Part shown: positions 1 through 7,778 of the stretch, one piece after another
Layout: the number at the start of each line of letters is the position of its first letter
Position numbering within the stretch: position 1 is the stretch's first letter
Assembly (NCBI GenBank): GCA_005223375.1
Contig: RXOD01005476.1
Coordinates: 1-13,875, forward strand
Reading direction: 5' to 3'
Length of the DNA: 13,875 bases
Origin: Amoebophrya sp. AT5.2
Taxonomy: Eukaryota; Sar; Dinophyceae; Syndiniales; Amoebophryaceae
The notes under the pieces: generated by a model
The model's database searches: none
Seen by the model: the letters and a program-made list of their open reading frames with translations, nothing else
Told to the model about the DNA's origin: nothing
Translations under genes and position numbers: made by a program

Positions 1-60
1 GCACCGGGAGCGAGTGACGTCCGGTTTTTAAAAGATGTTTCAAAAGATGCATTGTTTTGA

Positions 61-504
61 CCTGTAAATCGTGACGAGCGGGCAGAAATGGAGGCGCTCC
101 GACAGCGCACGCAGCAGACCGCGGAACAGATGAGCGCGACGAAGGACCAGCTGGAAAAGCAAGCGGAGAAGCTGAGCGACATGCAGACGGTGTTTTCCGA
201 GTTTGACGGGTCGCTCGACGGCGCTGCGCGGGCCATGATGGCTTTCAAAGCGAAATCCGCGTCCGACGCGCGCTACGTGTGGGCGGCGTTTTACTTCTTC
301 GTGGTGGTGTGCACACACATAGTTTTACGAAGACTGAAGGTGTACTGGATGATTTGGATGTTTCTGTTCTACCTGGTTCAGCCACTGGTGGAGGCGGTAC
401 TGGAGGTTTTTGGGGTGGCATGGGATGCAGGGAGCACGGGAATGGTGGGAGGACAGCAGCGCGCACGAATACCAAAAGCGCATGGTAGCTTCGGCGAGCT
501 GTAG
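61..504 (+). CDS. Sec20-like Qb-SNARE, C-terminal part (probable last exon)
   Basis: The frame opens just after a TGA at 58-60; the first ATG is at 88 and gives 138 residues. Residues 1-60 are a charged, Gln-rich helix with heptad spacing, like a SNARE core. A membrane segment follows at about 63-80, then a basic RRLK, then a second hydrophobic stretch at about 86-108 and a short polar tail. From memory of the family, order and spacing (helix with a Phe near its middle, an Arg about ten residues on, an Asp before the membrane segment, basic residues after it) match the C-terminal core of Sec20/BNIP1, which works in retrograde Golgi-to-ER fusion. Sec20 proteins normally have another 100-150 residues ahead of this point, so an upstream exon probably lies outside the window. 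The GCAG at 82-85 could be its acceptor, but given the intron found further on, AG need not mark the boundary. Alternatively it is another tail-anchored SNARE or coiled-coil protein. The second hydrophobic stretch is unusual. Confidence 0.5.
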   Translation, partial: PVNRDERAEMEALRQRTQQTAEQMSATKDQLEKQAEKLSDMQTVFSEFDGSLDGAARAMMAFKAKSASDARYVWAAFYFFVVVCTHIVLRRLKVYWMIWMFLFYLVQPLVEAVLEVFGVAWDAGSTGMVGGQQRARIPKAHGSFGEL

Positions 505-1216
505 TTTCATGTAAAGTATGTGACATTCCTTCTACTCTAGGAAAGATCAGATGCACGGGATCGGGACCGGGACGAGTACCTACCATTCCTTTGGCGAATG
601 TTGATGCTTCCAAGAAGTACTACAGAGCAACAAGTATGCGCGCGCTCGCATCATCATTATGAATGACTTTGACTTGCGCAGCCGTAGTACCCGTACTAGC
701 CGTACTACAAGCGCCGTCGAGATGAGACGAAGATCCGTCGACGCAGCGTGCGATCGATGTCCTACTCCCGTGAAGTAAGTTGTTTCACCACAGGCGGATC
801 GTGGCGATCGACGATCTCTCTGAACGGATCTCGACGATCGGATACTGCTAATGGATCCGGTTCAAACTTTTTGATCGAGATCGAACTAACAACTCGAAAC
901 CGACGAACGAGGCTTACGGATTTACCCTTTCTTGTGCCGCCTCTTCTGATTTGGTGTAGATAATTTCAATTGATTCACTGAAATCAATCAACAGCGACAC
1001 AACTACAACAAAGTTGATGATGGAGTGGTAAATGGCAAGAACACGACTTACGCGGGCAAGTACTTACCTTTTTCACCGTACAGCAACAGCATCAAGTTCA
1101 AGACAGAGATAGCACGGACAGCTTATTAATAAAGTTCAAATTGAACAGCGACGAGCTTCCTCGGCATCGACTCCATTCCACTTGTATCTTGATAATCAAG
1201 AAGCTGCTAAACGACG
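505..1216. other. Intergenic region between the Sec20-like and TRMO-like genes
   Basis: I see no convincing gene in these 712 bases; the open frames are short and resemble nothing I know. It holds an inverted repeat (GTAGTAC at 684-690, GTACTAC at 702-708) and a stretch rich in GATC/CGATCG at about 720-880. A GTAAGT followed by CACAG lies within 776-798, too close together for a normal intron. A pyrimidine-rich tract ending in CAG is at 1065-1083. A 13-base palindrome, CTTGAT-A-ATCAAG, lies at 1188-1200, just before the next gene's ATG. Confidence 0.5.
1065..1083 (+). promoter_or_regulatory. Candidate splice acceptor upstream of the TRMO-like gene
   Basis: A pyrimidine-rich run with five consecutive T ends in a CAG at 1081-1083, 133 bases before the ATG at 1217. 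In a dinoflagellate this layout would suit addition of a spliced leader. This rests on base composition alone and no transcript evidence is available here. Confidence 0.25.
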
Positions 1217-2785
1217 ATGAAGCTTGCGGATTTGGATCGGCAGAAACTGCAGAGGGCTGCGGACCTTTCGGCGGACCGCACCGGCCTGACGGGCCTTGCT
1301 GCGGCGATTGTGATTGGTGTTTTGACCGCCTACACGACCAGCATAGCAGCGCAGGAGATCTTCTACCTGATCCTGATATTCTTCATCGCCTACCTGTGGC
1401 AGCAGGGACAGCAGCTTCGGGGCCAACTCTCCCGGGAACAGCAGAAGACGGCGGCCGAACGGAAAGGCAGAACCAACGCCGAACGCCTCCTGTTGGAGCG
1501 CAAGAACGGGGTCGTGCCCTCGGCCACGTCCCCCTGTCCGACTCTGAAAACCAGCGCTAGCACTTCGTCGAAGGTCCCCGATGGAGGTGCACGTGAAGAG
1601 CTTGTAGAAAATGATGACAGTGGTCCGACATCATCATCGACCGACGGCTCCTTCCTGTTTCGCCCGATCGCGATCGCTCGCTCGCCGTACCCGCAGCGGT
1701 GCGGCACCCCGCGGCAATCCGGGATTTGCCCCAGCGCGGTGACGGAGATCAGGCTGGTGCCCTGTCTCAACAGTGCTGCGTGTCTCGACGGCCTGGCCGA
1801 GTACTCACACCTGTGGGTGACCTACGTTTTCCACAAAAATACCAATCTCGCGCGGGAGGAGCGCGCACTGCAAAACCGCAAACGCGGTGGGCAGACGGCA
1901 GCAGGAACTGCGGCGGGACCAGGAGGAGGTAGCGGTATCGCGACGAGCAATCGTCCGGAATTTCTTGACGAAGTAGATCTCGTCGCGTTGGACGACGAGG
2001 ACGCCTTCGAGGATGCGACTCCAACCAGCAGTTGCGCAAGCAGTTCAGGCGCAGCGGGCGGGGGAGCTGCGTCGCCCGTGAGTGCGAGCAGAGCGCGCGG
2101 AATGAACAAGCAGGTGGTCAAGAACGCGCCGAAGCAGCCACCCGCGTTTCAGGGCTTGATCACGAAAATCCTGCCCCCTCGCGGCGACAAGAAGGTGGGC
2201 ATCTTCGCCTGCCGCAGCCCGCATCGCCCCAACCCCATCGGGCTGTCCCTCGGAAAAATCGAAAAAATCGACGCGACAAAGGGGCTGATCTGCGTGTCCG
2301 GGTTGGATCTCGTCGACACCACGCCAGTCCTCGACATCAAGCCGTACCTGCCGCAGACCGAGTGCCACCCGAACGCCAAAGTTCCCAACTGGGTTGTCGA
2401 CAGCTACGCCGTCGAGACCTTCCCGACCGTCTGGCAGGAGGGTGTCAGAAATGCCCTGCCCTCACTAATGCGGGCGCGGAACCGCATGCGAGAAAGACTT
2501 GGGGAAACCCCTAGAGATACGGCGGTAAAGGGAATCAAACCGGCGACAAGTGGCCTACCCGGAGACGACGAGGTGGCCGAGGTCGTGCAAAGCGTCGAAG
2601 AGGTCCTGGCGATGGACATTCGCAGCAAGTACCAGATAGCGAAGCACGCAGGTGCTCGTGAGCTTTTCACGGGCAGTCTTCGGTTCGACGGTTTGTTGTT
2701 TCAGTACCAATTTGACGGCAAAGAAAACGTGCTGCAAGACGTGAGGGTAGACGGACCACCGCTGGACGCGACGGAAGCCTTTTAA
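1217..2785 (+). CDS. TRMO: TRMO-like tRNA (m6t6A37) methyltransferase with N-terminal membrane hairpin
   Basis: Single open frame of 522 residues from ATG 1217 to TAA. Residues 147-206 and 311-400 form the TrmO/UPF0066 fold: an FRPIAIARSPY strand at 148-158, HLWVTYVFH at 198-206, the family signature FACRSPHRPNPIGLS at 330-344, and DLVDTTPVLDIKPYLP at 364-379. A C-terminal region (about 465-510, with IRSKYQ and FQYQFDG) resembles the small C-terminal domain of TrmO. The family uses S-adenosylmethionine to methylate N6 of t6A37 in tRNAs reading ACN codons. Two features are unlike the usual protein. Residues about 24-61 are strongly hydrophobic, probably one or two membrane helices followed by a charged helix. 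Residues 207-310 are a Gly/Ala/Ser/acid-rich insert between the two halves of the fold. The insert stays in frame with no stop, so it is probably coding. Family assignment is strong; membrane attachment is inferred from hydropathy. Confidence 0.92.
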   Translation: MKLADLDRQKLQRAADLSADRTGLTGLAAAIVIGVLTAYTTSIAAQEIFYLILIFFIAYLWQQGQQLRGQLSREQQKTAAERKGRTNAERLLLERKNGVVPSATSPCPTLKTSASTSSKVPDGGAREELVENDDSGPTSSSTDGSFLFRPIAIARSPYPQRCGTPRQSGICPSAVTEIRLVPCLNSAACLDGLAEYSHLWVTYVFHKNTNLAREERALQNRKRGGQTAAGTAAGPGGGSGIATSNRPEFLDEVDLVALDDEDAFEDATPTSSCASSSGAAGGGAASPVSASRARGMNKQVVKNAPKQPPAFQGLITKILPPRGDKKVGIFACRSPHRPNPIGLSLGKIEKIDATKGLICVSGLDLVDTTPVLDIKPYLPQTECHPNAKVPNWVVDSYAVETFPTVWQEGVRNALPSLMRARNRMRERLGETPRDTAVKGIKPATSGLPGDDEVAEVVQSVEEVLAMDIRSKYQIAKHAGARELFTGSLRFDGLLFQYQFDGKENVLQDVRVDGPPLDATEAF

Positions 2786-3640
2786 CAAGACGACCATTTT
2801 TTTCAGTACCTGCACAGCGAACTGCTGTGAATGTGATAGATCTATAGGAATTATCACAATCACTCTGGCTGTGTCTGTGTACGTTCGTCTCGCACATAAG
2901 TACGTTGCCACCTCCCTGCGCTTTCGTCCTCGCGATGAGGTCCCCGGGATGAAAATGCCTTGCGAACAATGAATGTTCTATGTCGACGACGAATCTCATG
3001 ATGACTCGAAGCGTCCTTGTTCTCTTATCTCGTTCTGGATGGAAAAATCTTGATGGAAAAATCTGAAAATATGTATGTGTCTGGTCGAGTTGTTTTTGTG
3101 CCCAATGCCGATCCCCGTGATTCGATGATTCTTCAAGCACCACCGTGAATCACGATCCCGCTCCGTTCAATCTTCGGATCTCAATGAAATATCGAGTGCG
3201 AACTCTTTGATGCCGCTGCCAAATTAAGAAAAAAAATGATTTTTTGTTCACCAGGTCCGGGACTTGATTGCAGGGACGCGGCCTTCGCTCGCGCCGAACT
3301 CGTACGTCGCCGAACTCGTACTGACAACGAACGACGTAGTTTTTTCACATCATCGACGCCTAGTTGTAAGCTTAGTACAAGTCAGTACAGATCAAGAACG
3401 ACATTGTCATCAAGTAGCAGGTCGTACTCGCGGCAGTAGTGCTCGCGATCGCAGCTCGATATTAAAGCCTTCTCTGCTGACGGTTCAAGTCTTCGCTGCC
3501 GTATGATTTTCGTATGTGTACGATTCATGAACATAAAAAAATAAAAGCCCGGTGTGGTGATCCACGTAAATTCTTCGACACGAACACGGACACGGTGTAG
3601 CGGCGTTTGCGAAGAAGAGCGACACCTTAGCTCCAACGCC
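2786..3640. other. Intergenic region / 5' leader of the NSUN-like gene
   Basis: No convincing gene is seen in these 855 bases. Small structures are a tandem repeat of a 13-base unit (3038-3050 and 3052-3064, period 14), a second repeat of the 14-mer CGCCGAACTCGTAC (3292-3305 and 3308-3321, period 16), an A-tract/T-tract inverted pair near 3229-3246 and a pyrimidine-rich CAG at 3239-3254. An ATG at 3503 begins a 13-codon upstream frame ending with TAA at 3542-3544; it could lower translation of the next gene if it is in the mature leader. Confidence 0.45.
3239..3254 (+). promoter_or_regulatory. Candidate splice acceptor upstream of the NSUN-like gene
   Basis: A run of six T followed by GTTCACCAG resembles a 3' splice acceptor. 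It lies 386 bases before the ATG at 3641, with several ATGs between, so a nearer site may be the one used. Shape only; low confidence. Confidence 0.2.
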
Positions 3641-5644
3641 ATGTCTACCTCTGCGCTTCTCCGTGGCGAGCGCGGTTGGCAGGCGACGTACCAGAAGCAG
3701 TTCGGTGTGAAGCGATGGAAAGGCCTGTTGAAGGCGTTGCAAAGGAAGCCGGACCACGTTTGCCTGGTGAATCCTTTCCTCAAGGAAATGCATCATGAAA
3801 TAGTACTGCGTGCCGGTGGCGAGCGGGATCATGACACACCCACATTGGAAGAAGACCCCCGCATTCCCGGGGGACTCTGCTACCGAAAAGCCGAGCGTGG
3901 GAAAAAGGGAAAGGCAAAACCTTCGCCGATGTCCGTGTTGACGAAAACAACAGAATCAGAAGTTGCGTCATCATGTGTGGGCGAAACGGATGCGCCGGCG
4001 TTCACGGTGGAGGCGGGGGTGGACGAAAAAGCACTAGAGGCCCAGGAAACTGTAACTGAAACTGAAAGAAGGAAAATTGCTTTTTCGGCATTTGATGGCA
4101 TACCCTATGAGACTGGAAGGGGTGGTGCGCGCAACGGAAGAACATATTCTTGCGGGGCGGAGCGACTCAAAAAAGAAGGTGAAGAGGACAGGGCCCACGG
4201 TGATTCCGATTCGCAGCCGAAAAACGTAGAAAGTCAAGCAGAAGTCCACCTAACGTCTCGCGGCGACGACCACCCGGCGTCGACTCCCAACCGGCGCACC
4301 AGACCACGGAGGCGGCATTTTGAGCTTCCCGAGAACGTGCTGACTCAGTACTTCTTCGATGGCGCATCGGCGCTTTGCGCCTCGGATGGCATAGAGTTCA
4401 AGGGAAACGAGCGAGTCCTGGATTTGTGTGCAGCGCCCGGCGGCAAGTCGCTCATGCTCGCGTGCCAGCTGTTCGCCTCCTATTTTGACGTTGTACAGAT
4501 GAAGGATCACGATGTAGAGAAGTACTCCGAGCTGGATGAAGCCGATGCGGCTGGGGGTGGCAGCGGTGGCGGACGCCGACGTCGTGGTCGGAGTGATAGT
4601 CGAGATTCGGAAACTTCTACGAGCGAGGACGAGCAGGACATTTCGCATGACAGCTACTGCCTCCGCGAACGCGCCAACGACCCCACCCGCACTCCGGCGA
4701 ACGCGAACCACCAGTTGCCCACTGGCGCCCCCGCGAGGCGTATCGTCACTCCCCGTAGTAGCGCCAAGAAGGCAGCTCCTGCAGGCGGTGGCAGCCGCGT
4801 CTCCAGCAGCAGCTACTACCACAATGAGGGCCCGCTGCTCATTTGCAACGAGTACTCTAAATCGCGGGCCCAGCGGCTGAACACCGTGCTGCAGTCGTTC
4901 CTCCCCCAGGAGCTGTTCGAGGACAACCGCGTGCGCGTGACCAACCTGGACGCCACCGCCCCGAGGACGCTGATGTACCAGGAAGCGCCCTTTGATCTGA
5001 TCCTCGTCGACGCGCCGTGCTCCACCGACCGGCACCTCTTGTCCGACCCGATTGAGATGGCCCGGTGGAGCCCGAAAGTGGTGACCGCGAACGCGCACAG
5101 GCAGCTGCAGCTGCTGTTGCGCTCGATACTGTTGCTGAAAAACGGCGGGAAGCTGGTGTACAGCACCTGCGCACTGTCGGTGAAGGAGAATGAAGGGGTT
5201 GTGGAGGAGCTTTTACGGACGGCGAAAGAATTTTCGGGCAGCGAACTGGAGCTGGTGGACAGCAGCTTTCACCTGCCGGACGAAGAAGACAAATTCGGAC
5301 CCTTGTTCCGCGCCGTGCTGGTGCGGAAATCGGCGCGCATGGGGCAGCCGCCACCGCCGCCGCCGTACCTCGGGGGAGGGCTAAGCACGGCAGCGAACAC
5401 AGCGAAAGCGAGGACCGCAGTTTACACGAGAAACAACAACTCGAAGTCTTCCTGCTCGAATAAACCGCTGTCAAACCCGCTGTCGCTGCCACCACTGCCG
5501 TCTTCGATTGCGGGCCCGGGCACCTCCTCTGTCGGCTCCTGCTCCGGCTCCTCGGCGAATAGCACGAAGGGTAACGCAAAGGATATCACAAAGGCGACAA
5601 TCAGGAGTGGGAGATCCTCAGGAGTGGAAAGCACGGCAGCATAA
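3641..5644 (+). CDS. NSUN3/NSUN4-like RNA 5-methylcytosine methyltransferase
   Basis: The open frame runs back to a GTG at 3554, but the first ATG is 3641, giving 667 residues to TAA. Residues about 9-47 (WQATYQKQFG through VCLVNPF) match the N-terminal block of NSUN3/4 proteins, supporting this start. The methyltransferase core follows: SAM motif I VLDLCAAPGGKSL at 259-271, motif IV DAPCS with Cys460, then the DRHLL typical of NSUN4-like members, and motif VI YSTC with Cys510. In this family the TC cysteine attacks C6 of the cytosine and the PC cysteine releases the product. Three low-complexity stretches interrupt or extend the fold: about 60-220, about 300-395 (Gly/Arg/Ser/acid-rich, between motif I and the next strand) and a Pro/Ser tail from about 565. 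NSUN3 and NSUN4 are mitochondrial in animals (tRNA-Met and 12S rRNA); organelle location here is inference, since no clear presequence is visible. Codon use and reading frame look intact. Confidence 0.88.
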   Translation: MSTSALLRGERGWQATYQKQFGVKRWKGLLKALQRKPDHVCLVNPFLKEMHHEIVLRAGGERDHDTPTLEEDPRIPGGLCYRKAERGKKGKAKPSPMSVLTKTTESEVASSCVGETDAPAFTVEAGVDEKALEAQETVTETERRKIAFSAFDGIPYETGRGGARNGRTYSCGAERLKKEGEEDRAHGDSDSQPKNVESQAEVHLTSRGDDHPASTPNRRTRPRRRHFELPENVLTQYFFDGASALCASDGIEFKGNERVLDLCAAPGGKSLMLACQLFASYFDVVQMKDHDVEKYSELDEADAAGGGSGGGRRRRGRSDSRDSETSTSEDEQDISHDSYCLRERANDPTRTPANANHQLPTGAPARRIVTPRSSAKKAAPAGGGSRVSSSSYYHNEGPLLICNEYSKSRAQRLNTVLQSFLPQELFEDNRVRVTNLDATAPRTLMYQEAPFDLILVDAPCSTDRHLLSDPIEMARWSPKVVTANAHRQLQLLLRSILLLKNGGKLVYSTCALSVKENEGVVEELLRTAKEFSGSELELVDSSFHLPDEEDKFGPLFRAVLVRKSARMGQPPPPPPYLGGGLSTAANTAKARTAVYTRNNNSKSSCSNKPLSNPLSLPPLPSSIAGPGTSSVGSCSGSSANSTKGNAKDITKATIRSGRSSGVESTAA

Positions 5645-5778
5645 TTCGAAGTCTGGCTGTCACCATTTGTCATCGATCTGCCACCCGTTTCTCTACGTCA
5701 GCACCAAGTTCAGAGAACTAGGCGAAAACAATAACAATCGACTGAGTTTCGTTTTTTTTGACCGAAAACAATGGGACG

Positions 5779-5831
5779 ACGCCACGTTTGCTTTCAAAAA
5801 AAATGTCGTGGCGTGCTTACAAAAAAAAAAA
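5779..5831 (+). repeat. Hairpin (8-bp stem) followed by a poly-A tract
   Basis: ACGCCACG at 5779-5786 pairs perfectly with CGTGGCGT at 5807-5814 around a 20-base A-rich loop, and a run of twelve A follows at about 5820-5831. It lies about 135 bases downstream of the NSUN-like stop codon. It could mark a 3' end or be a relic of an inserted element; the sequence does not decide. Confidence 0.4.
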
Positions 5832-6020
5832 TGATTCGTGGTGTTTCAATTTCCGTTTTGCTATTCATTGCGTTGAGGGAGGCATTGAACAAAGACGTAC
5901 AAGACTGACGAATGACGCTCTCGTTTTCGTGCTTCTCTTGTCCAGGTTCGTGAGTGAACTCGTCCTTGCTGTGCCGCCGTCGGGGTCGGGTCGTTCGTGT
6001 GAATGTTCGATTGTGTGTAT

Positions 6021-6044
6021 TCCTCGTTTTTTTTCATCTCGCAG
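6021..6044 (+). promoter_or_regulatory. Candidate (trans-)splice acceptor upstream of the DUF285 gene
   Basis: This is a textbook-shaped acceptor: TCCTCG, eight T, then CATCTCGCAG. It ends 273 bases before the ATG at 6318. A second pyrimidine tract ending in TCTCAG follows at about 6057-6087. With no donor recognised upstream, spliced-leader addition is one reading and a 5'-UTR intron is another. Confidence 0.35.
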
Positions 6045-6317
6045 TAATACTCAATCTACTTCTTCTTGTTCTTGTTTGGATCTCAGCACTACTTTTCTGT
6101 CAGGTTTACGTTTAGGCTTCAAAAGTATAGTAGTACTGTCCCGCTCCGGCTCCGTACTAGCCCACAGCCACACCGGTCCACCGCTGAGCCTGAAGCGAAC
6201 GTGCCCGCCCCCGACGGAGCGCCCCCCTTTGGGAAGCAGTTCAGTCAGTCAATCAAGCGGCTTTGTTCAACATCTCTGTCTGAGCTCGAACAGCTGAATC
6301 TGAAACAAATCGAAATC

Positions 6318-7778
6318 ATGGCTGATCACCAGCAGCGCGAGCGCGGACCTCGTCTGCTGGTCCGTCGCGAACTGGACGGCGCTTTTTTTTCCGTATTCAG
6401 CGAAGACGAGACGGAAGCACTGCGCGGCGCCGCCGATACAATTTTGGTCCGGGACTTGAAGAAGGCGATCGCTAAGCAGTGGCAGGAAATGGGTTGCCGC
6501 GAGCCTTTCGAGTGGGAATGCGTCCAGGTGCTCGCCACGCAGGCCCGGGCGGTTGCCCAGGACATGGGGGCAATTCCGTTGCCTCTAACGCCGGGGCAGA
6601 TCATCGATCCCGAAGATGCAGCAGAAGCAGACCAGAGCGCGACAGTCTACCTCCCGCGAGTTTGCGCCGACATCGAGCGCATTCCACTCAATCACTTCGA
6701 GGCGGACGAGGTCGGGGTCAGCTTCGGCGTCAGGCTGTTCACCCCTTTCACTTCTCGCGCGCAGTTGATTGACGCGTGTCGCATCGCGCTGCAGAGCATG
6801 TGTCCCGATGCAGACGCTGCAGCGCGGCAAGCGATGGAAGAAGTGGAGTCGCTGCATGGCCCGCTCCGCATTTGGGATGTTTCCGCCGTCGCAGATCTGT
6901 CGAGGCTTTTTTGCTGCTTCGACCCCACTACCGCCTTCGACTCCTACCCCGCTGAGTGCGTCCGCTTTCTCGCCGCTGCAGATGGTCATGGTTTTGACCC
7001 CGACTTGTCCGGCTGGAATACTGCCGGGGTCACGAATATGCGAGCCATGTTTGCCGGGTGCTCGAGTTTTACTGGGACGAGCTTGGCCAGTTGGGATGTC
7101 ACGTCCGTGACGACGTTCGTGGACATGTTTACCGATTGTCTCGAAATTTCTGCTCGGCTCGACTGCTGGTCTACGTCGAGCTGCGAAAGTATGGAAGGGA
7201 TGTTTCACGACGCGAGAATCCGCAAACTGAGTTTGCGGGGCTGGGATTGCGCAAGCTGCACGTCTTTCGAAGGAATGTTTTCCAACTGCAGGCTGATGCA
7301 TCCGAAGGCGCTGCAGATCAGTTTCAAGAACACGGGCCGCGTCGAGGACATGTCCCAGATGTTCGCCTACCTCACCTTCCACCCGGAGGACGAGGAGGAC
7401 CCGGAGGACGAGGACGACGAGGGCGACGCATCCGATCCCGGTGGCTGGCTGCTTGCTCTCCTTTCCGACTGGGACATTAGCGCCCTCGAAGTTGCAGATG
7501 ATATGTTTGCGGGTAGAATGCCGGACGAGTTCGGAGCTCATGCCGTGCAGCGTCTGCGCGAGGAGGGTTGGCCGACGGACGAAATGTTTTATGATGGAGG
7601 AGGCGCTAAATCTAAAAGCGGCTCCTCTACTTCCTCCGACAGCAGTGACGACGACGGCAGCGAAGAGGAGGAACAAGAAAGCAGCGCCGGCAGCGACGAC
7701 GGTGCTGAGAATAGCCAAGGGCGCCGGCTGGAAGCAGGAGGCGACGGCGTGGATGACGTCGCTGGCAGTGGCAGCTGA
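6318..7778 (+). CDS. DUF285 / BspA-type repeat protein with acidic tail
   Basis: The open frame extends upstream to a TTG at 6066, but the only usable first ATG is 6318, giving 486 residues to TGA. Residues 1-180 are a mixed globular region of unknown type, with a strand-like LLVRRELDGAFFSVF start and an EALRGAADTILVRDLKKAI helix. From about 184 to 400 the protein carries degenerate repeats of roughly 25 residues with the DUF285 pattern: W-D/N, a small hydrophobic pair, then M and F. Examples are IWDVSAVADLSRLF (185-198), GWNTAGVTNMRAMF (232-245), SWDVTSVTTFVDMF (258-271), CWSTSSCESMEGMF (283-296), GWDCASCTSFEGMF (308-321) and DWDISALEVADDMF (384-397). Residues 356-374 and 430-486 are very acidic and Ser-rich. 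The repeats are leucine-rich-repeat-like surfaces common in mycoplasmas, bacteria and many marine protists. Function is unknown. No signal peptide is visible, so a cytoplasmic or nuclear binding role is possible. Confidence 0.82.
   Translation: MADHQQRERGPRLLVRRELDGAFFSVFSEDETEALRGAADTILVRDLKKAIAKQWQEMGCREPFEWECVQVLATQARAVAQDMGAIPLPLTPGQIIDPEDAAEADQSATVYLPRVCADIERIPLNHFEADEVGVSFGVRLFTPFTSRAQLIDACRIALQSMCPDADAAARQAMEEVESLHGPLRIWDVSAVADLSRLFCCFDPTTAFDSYPAECVRFLAAADGHGFDPDLSGWNTAGVTNMRAMFAGCSSFTGTSLASWDVTSVTTFVDMFTDCLEISARLDCWSTSSCESMEGMFHDARIRKLSLRGWDCASCTSFEGMFSNCRLMHPKALQISFKNTGRVEDMSQMFAYLTFHPEDEEDPEDEDDEGDASDPGGWLLALLSDWDISALEVADDMFAGRMPDEFGAHAVQRLREEGWPTDEMFYDGGGAKSKSGSSTSSDSSDDDGSEEEEQESSAGSDDGAENSQGRRLEAGGDGVDDVAGSGS

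Larger units (their letters stand above)
5645..6317. other. Intergenic region / 5' leader of the DUF285 gene
   Basis: No separate gene is supported in these 673 bases. An 8-bp perfect stem with a 20-base loop (5779-5814) is followed by an A12 run. Two pyrimidine-rich AG sites (about 6021-6044 and 6057-6087) precede the DUF285 gene. The frame of that gene stays open for 84 codons before its ATG but contains no ATG, so it is read as leader unless an upstream exon joins it. Confidence 0.45.

Noticed and set aside
776..798. GTAAGT...CACAG as a tiny intron
   Set aside because: The two signals are about 20 bases apart, shorter than any intron I would accept here, and there is no coding frame on either side to test it.
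3554..3640. N-terminal extension of the NSUN-like protein from GTG
   Set aside because: GTG is not a normal start in eukaryotic nuclear genes, and the family-like N-terminal block begins right after ATG 3641.
4250..5098. 282-codon minus-strand frame opposite the NSUN-like gene
   Set aside because: Shadow of a GC-rich coding region; the + frame carries all the methyltransferase motifs.
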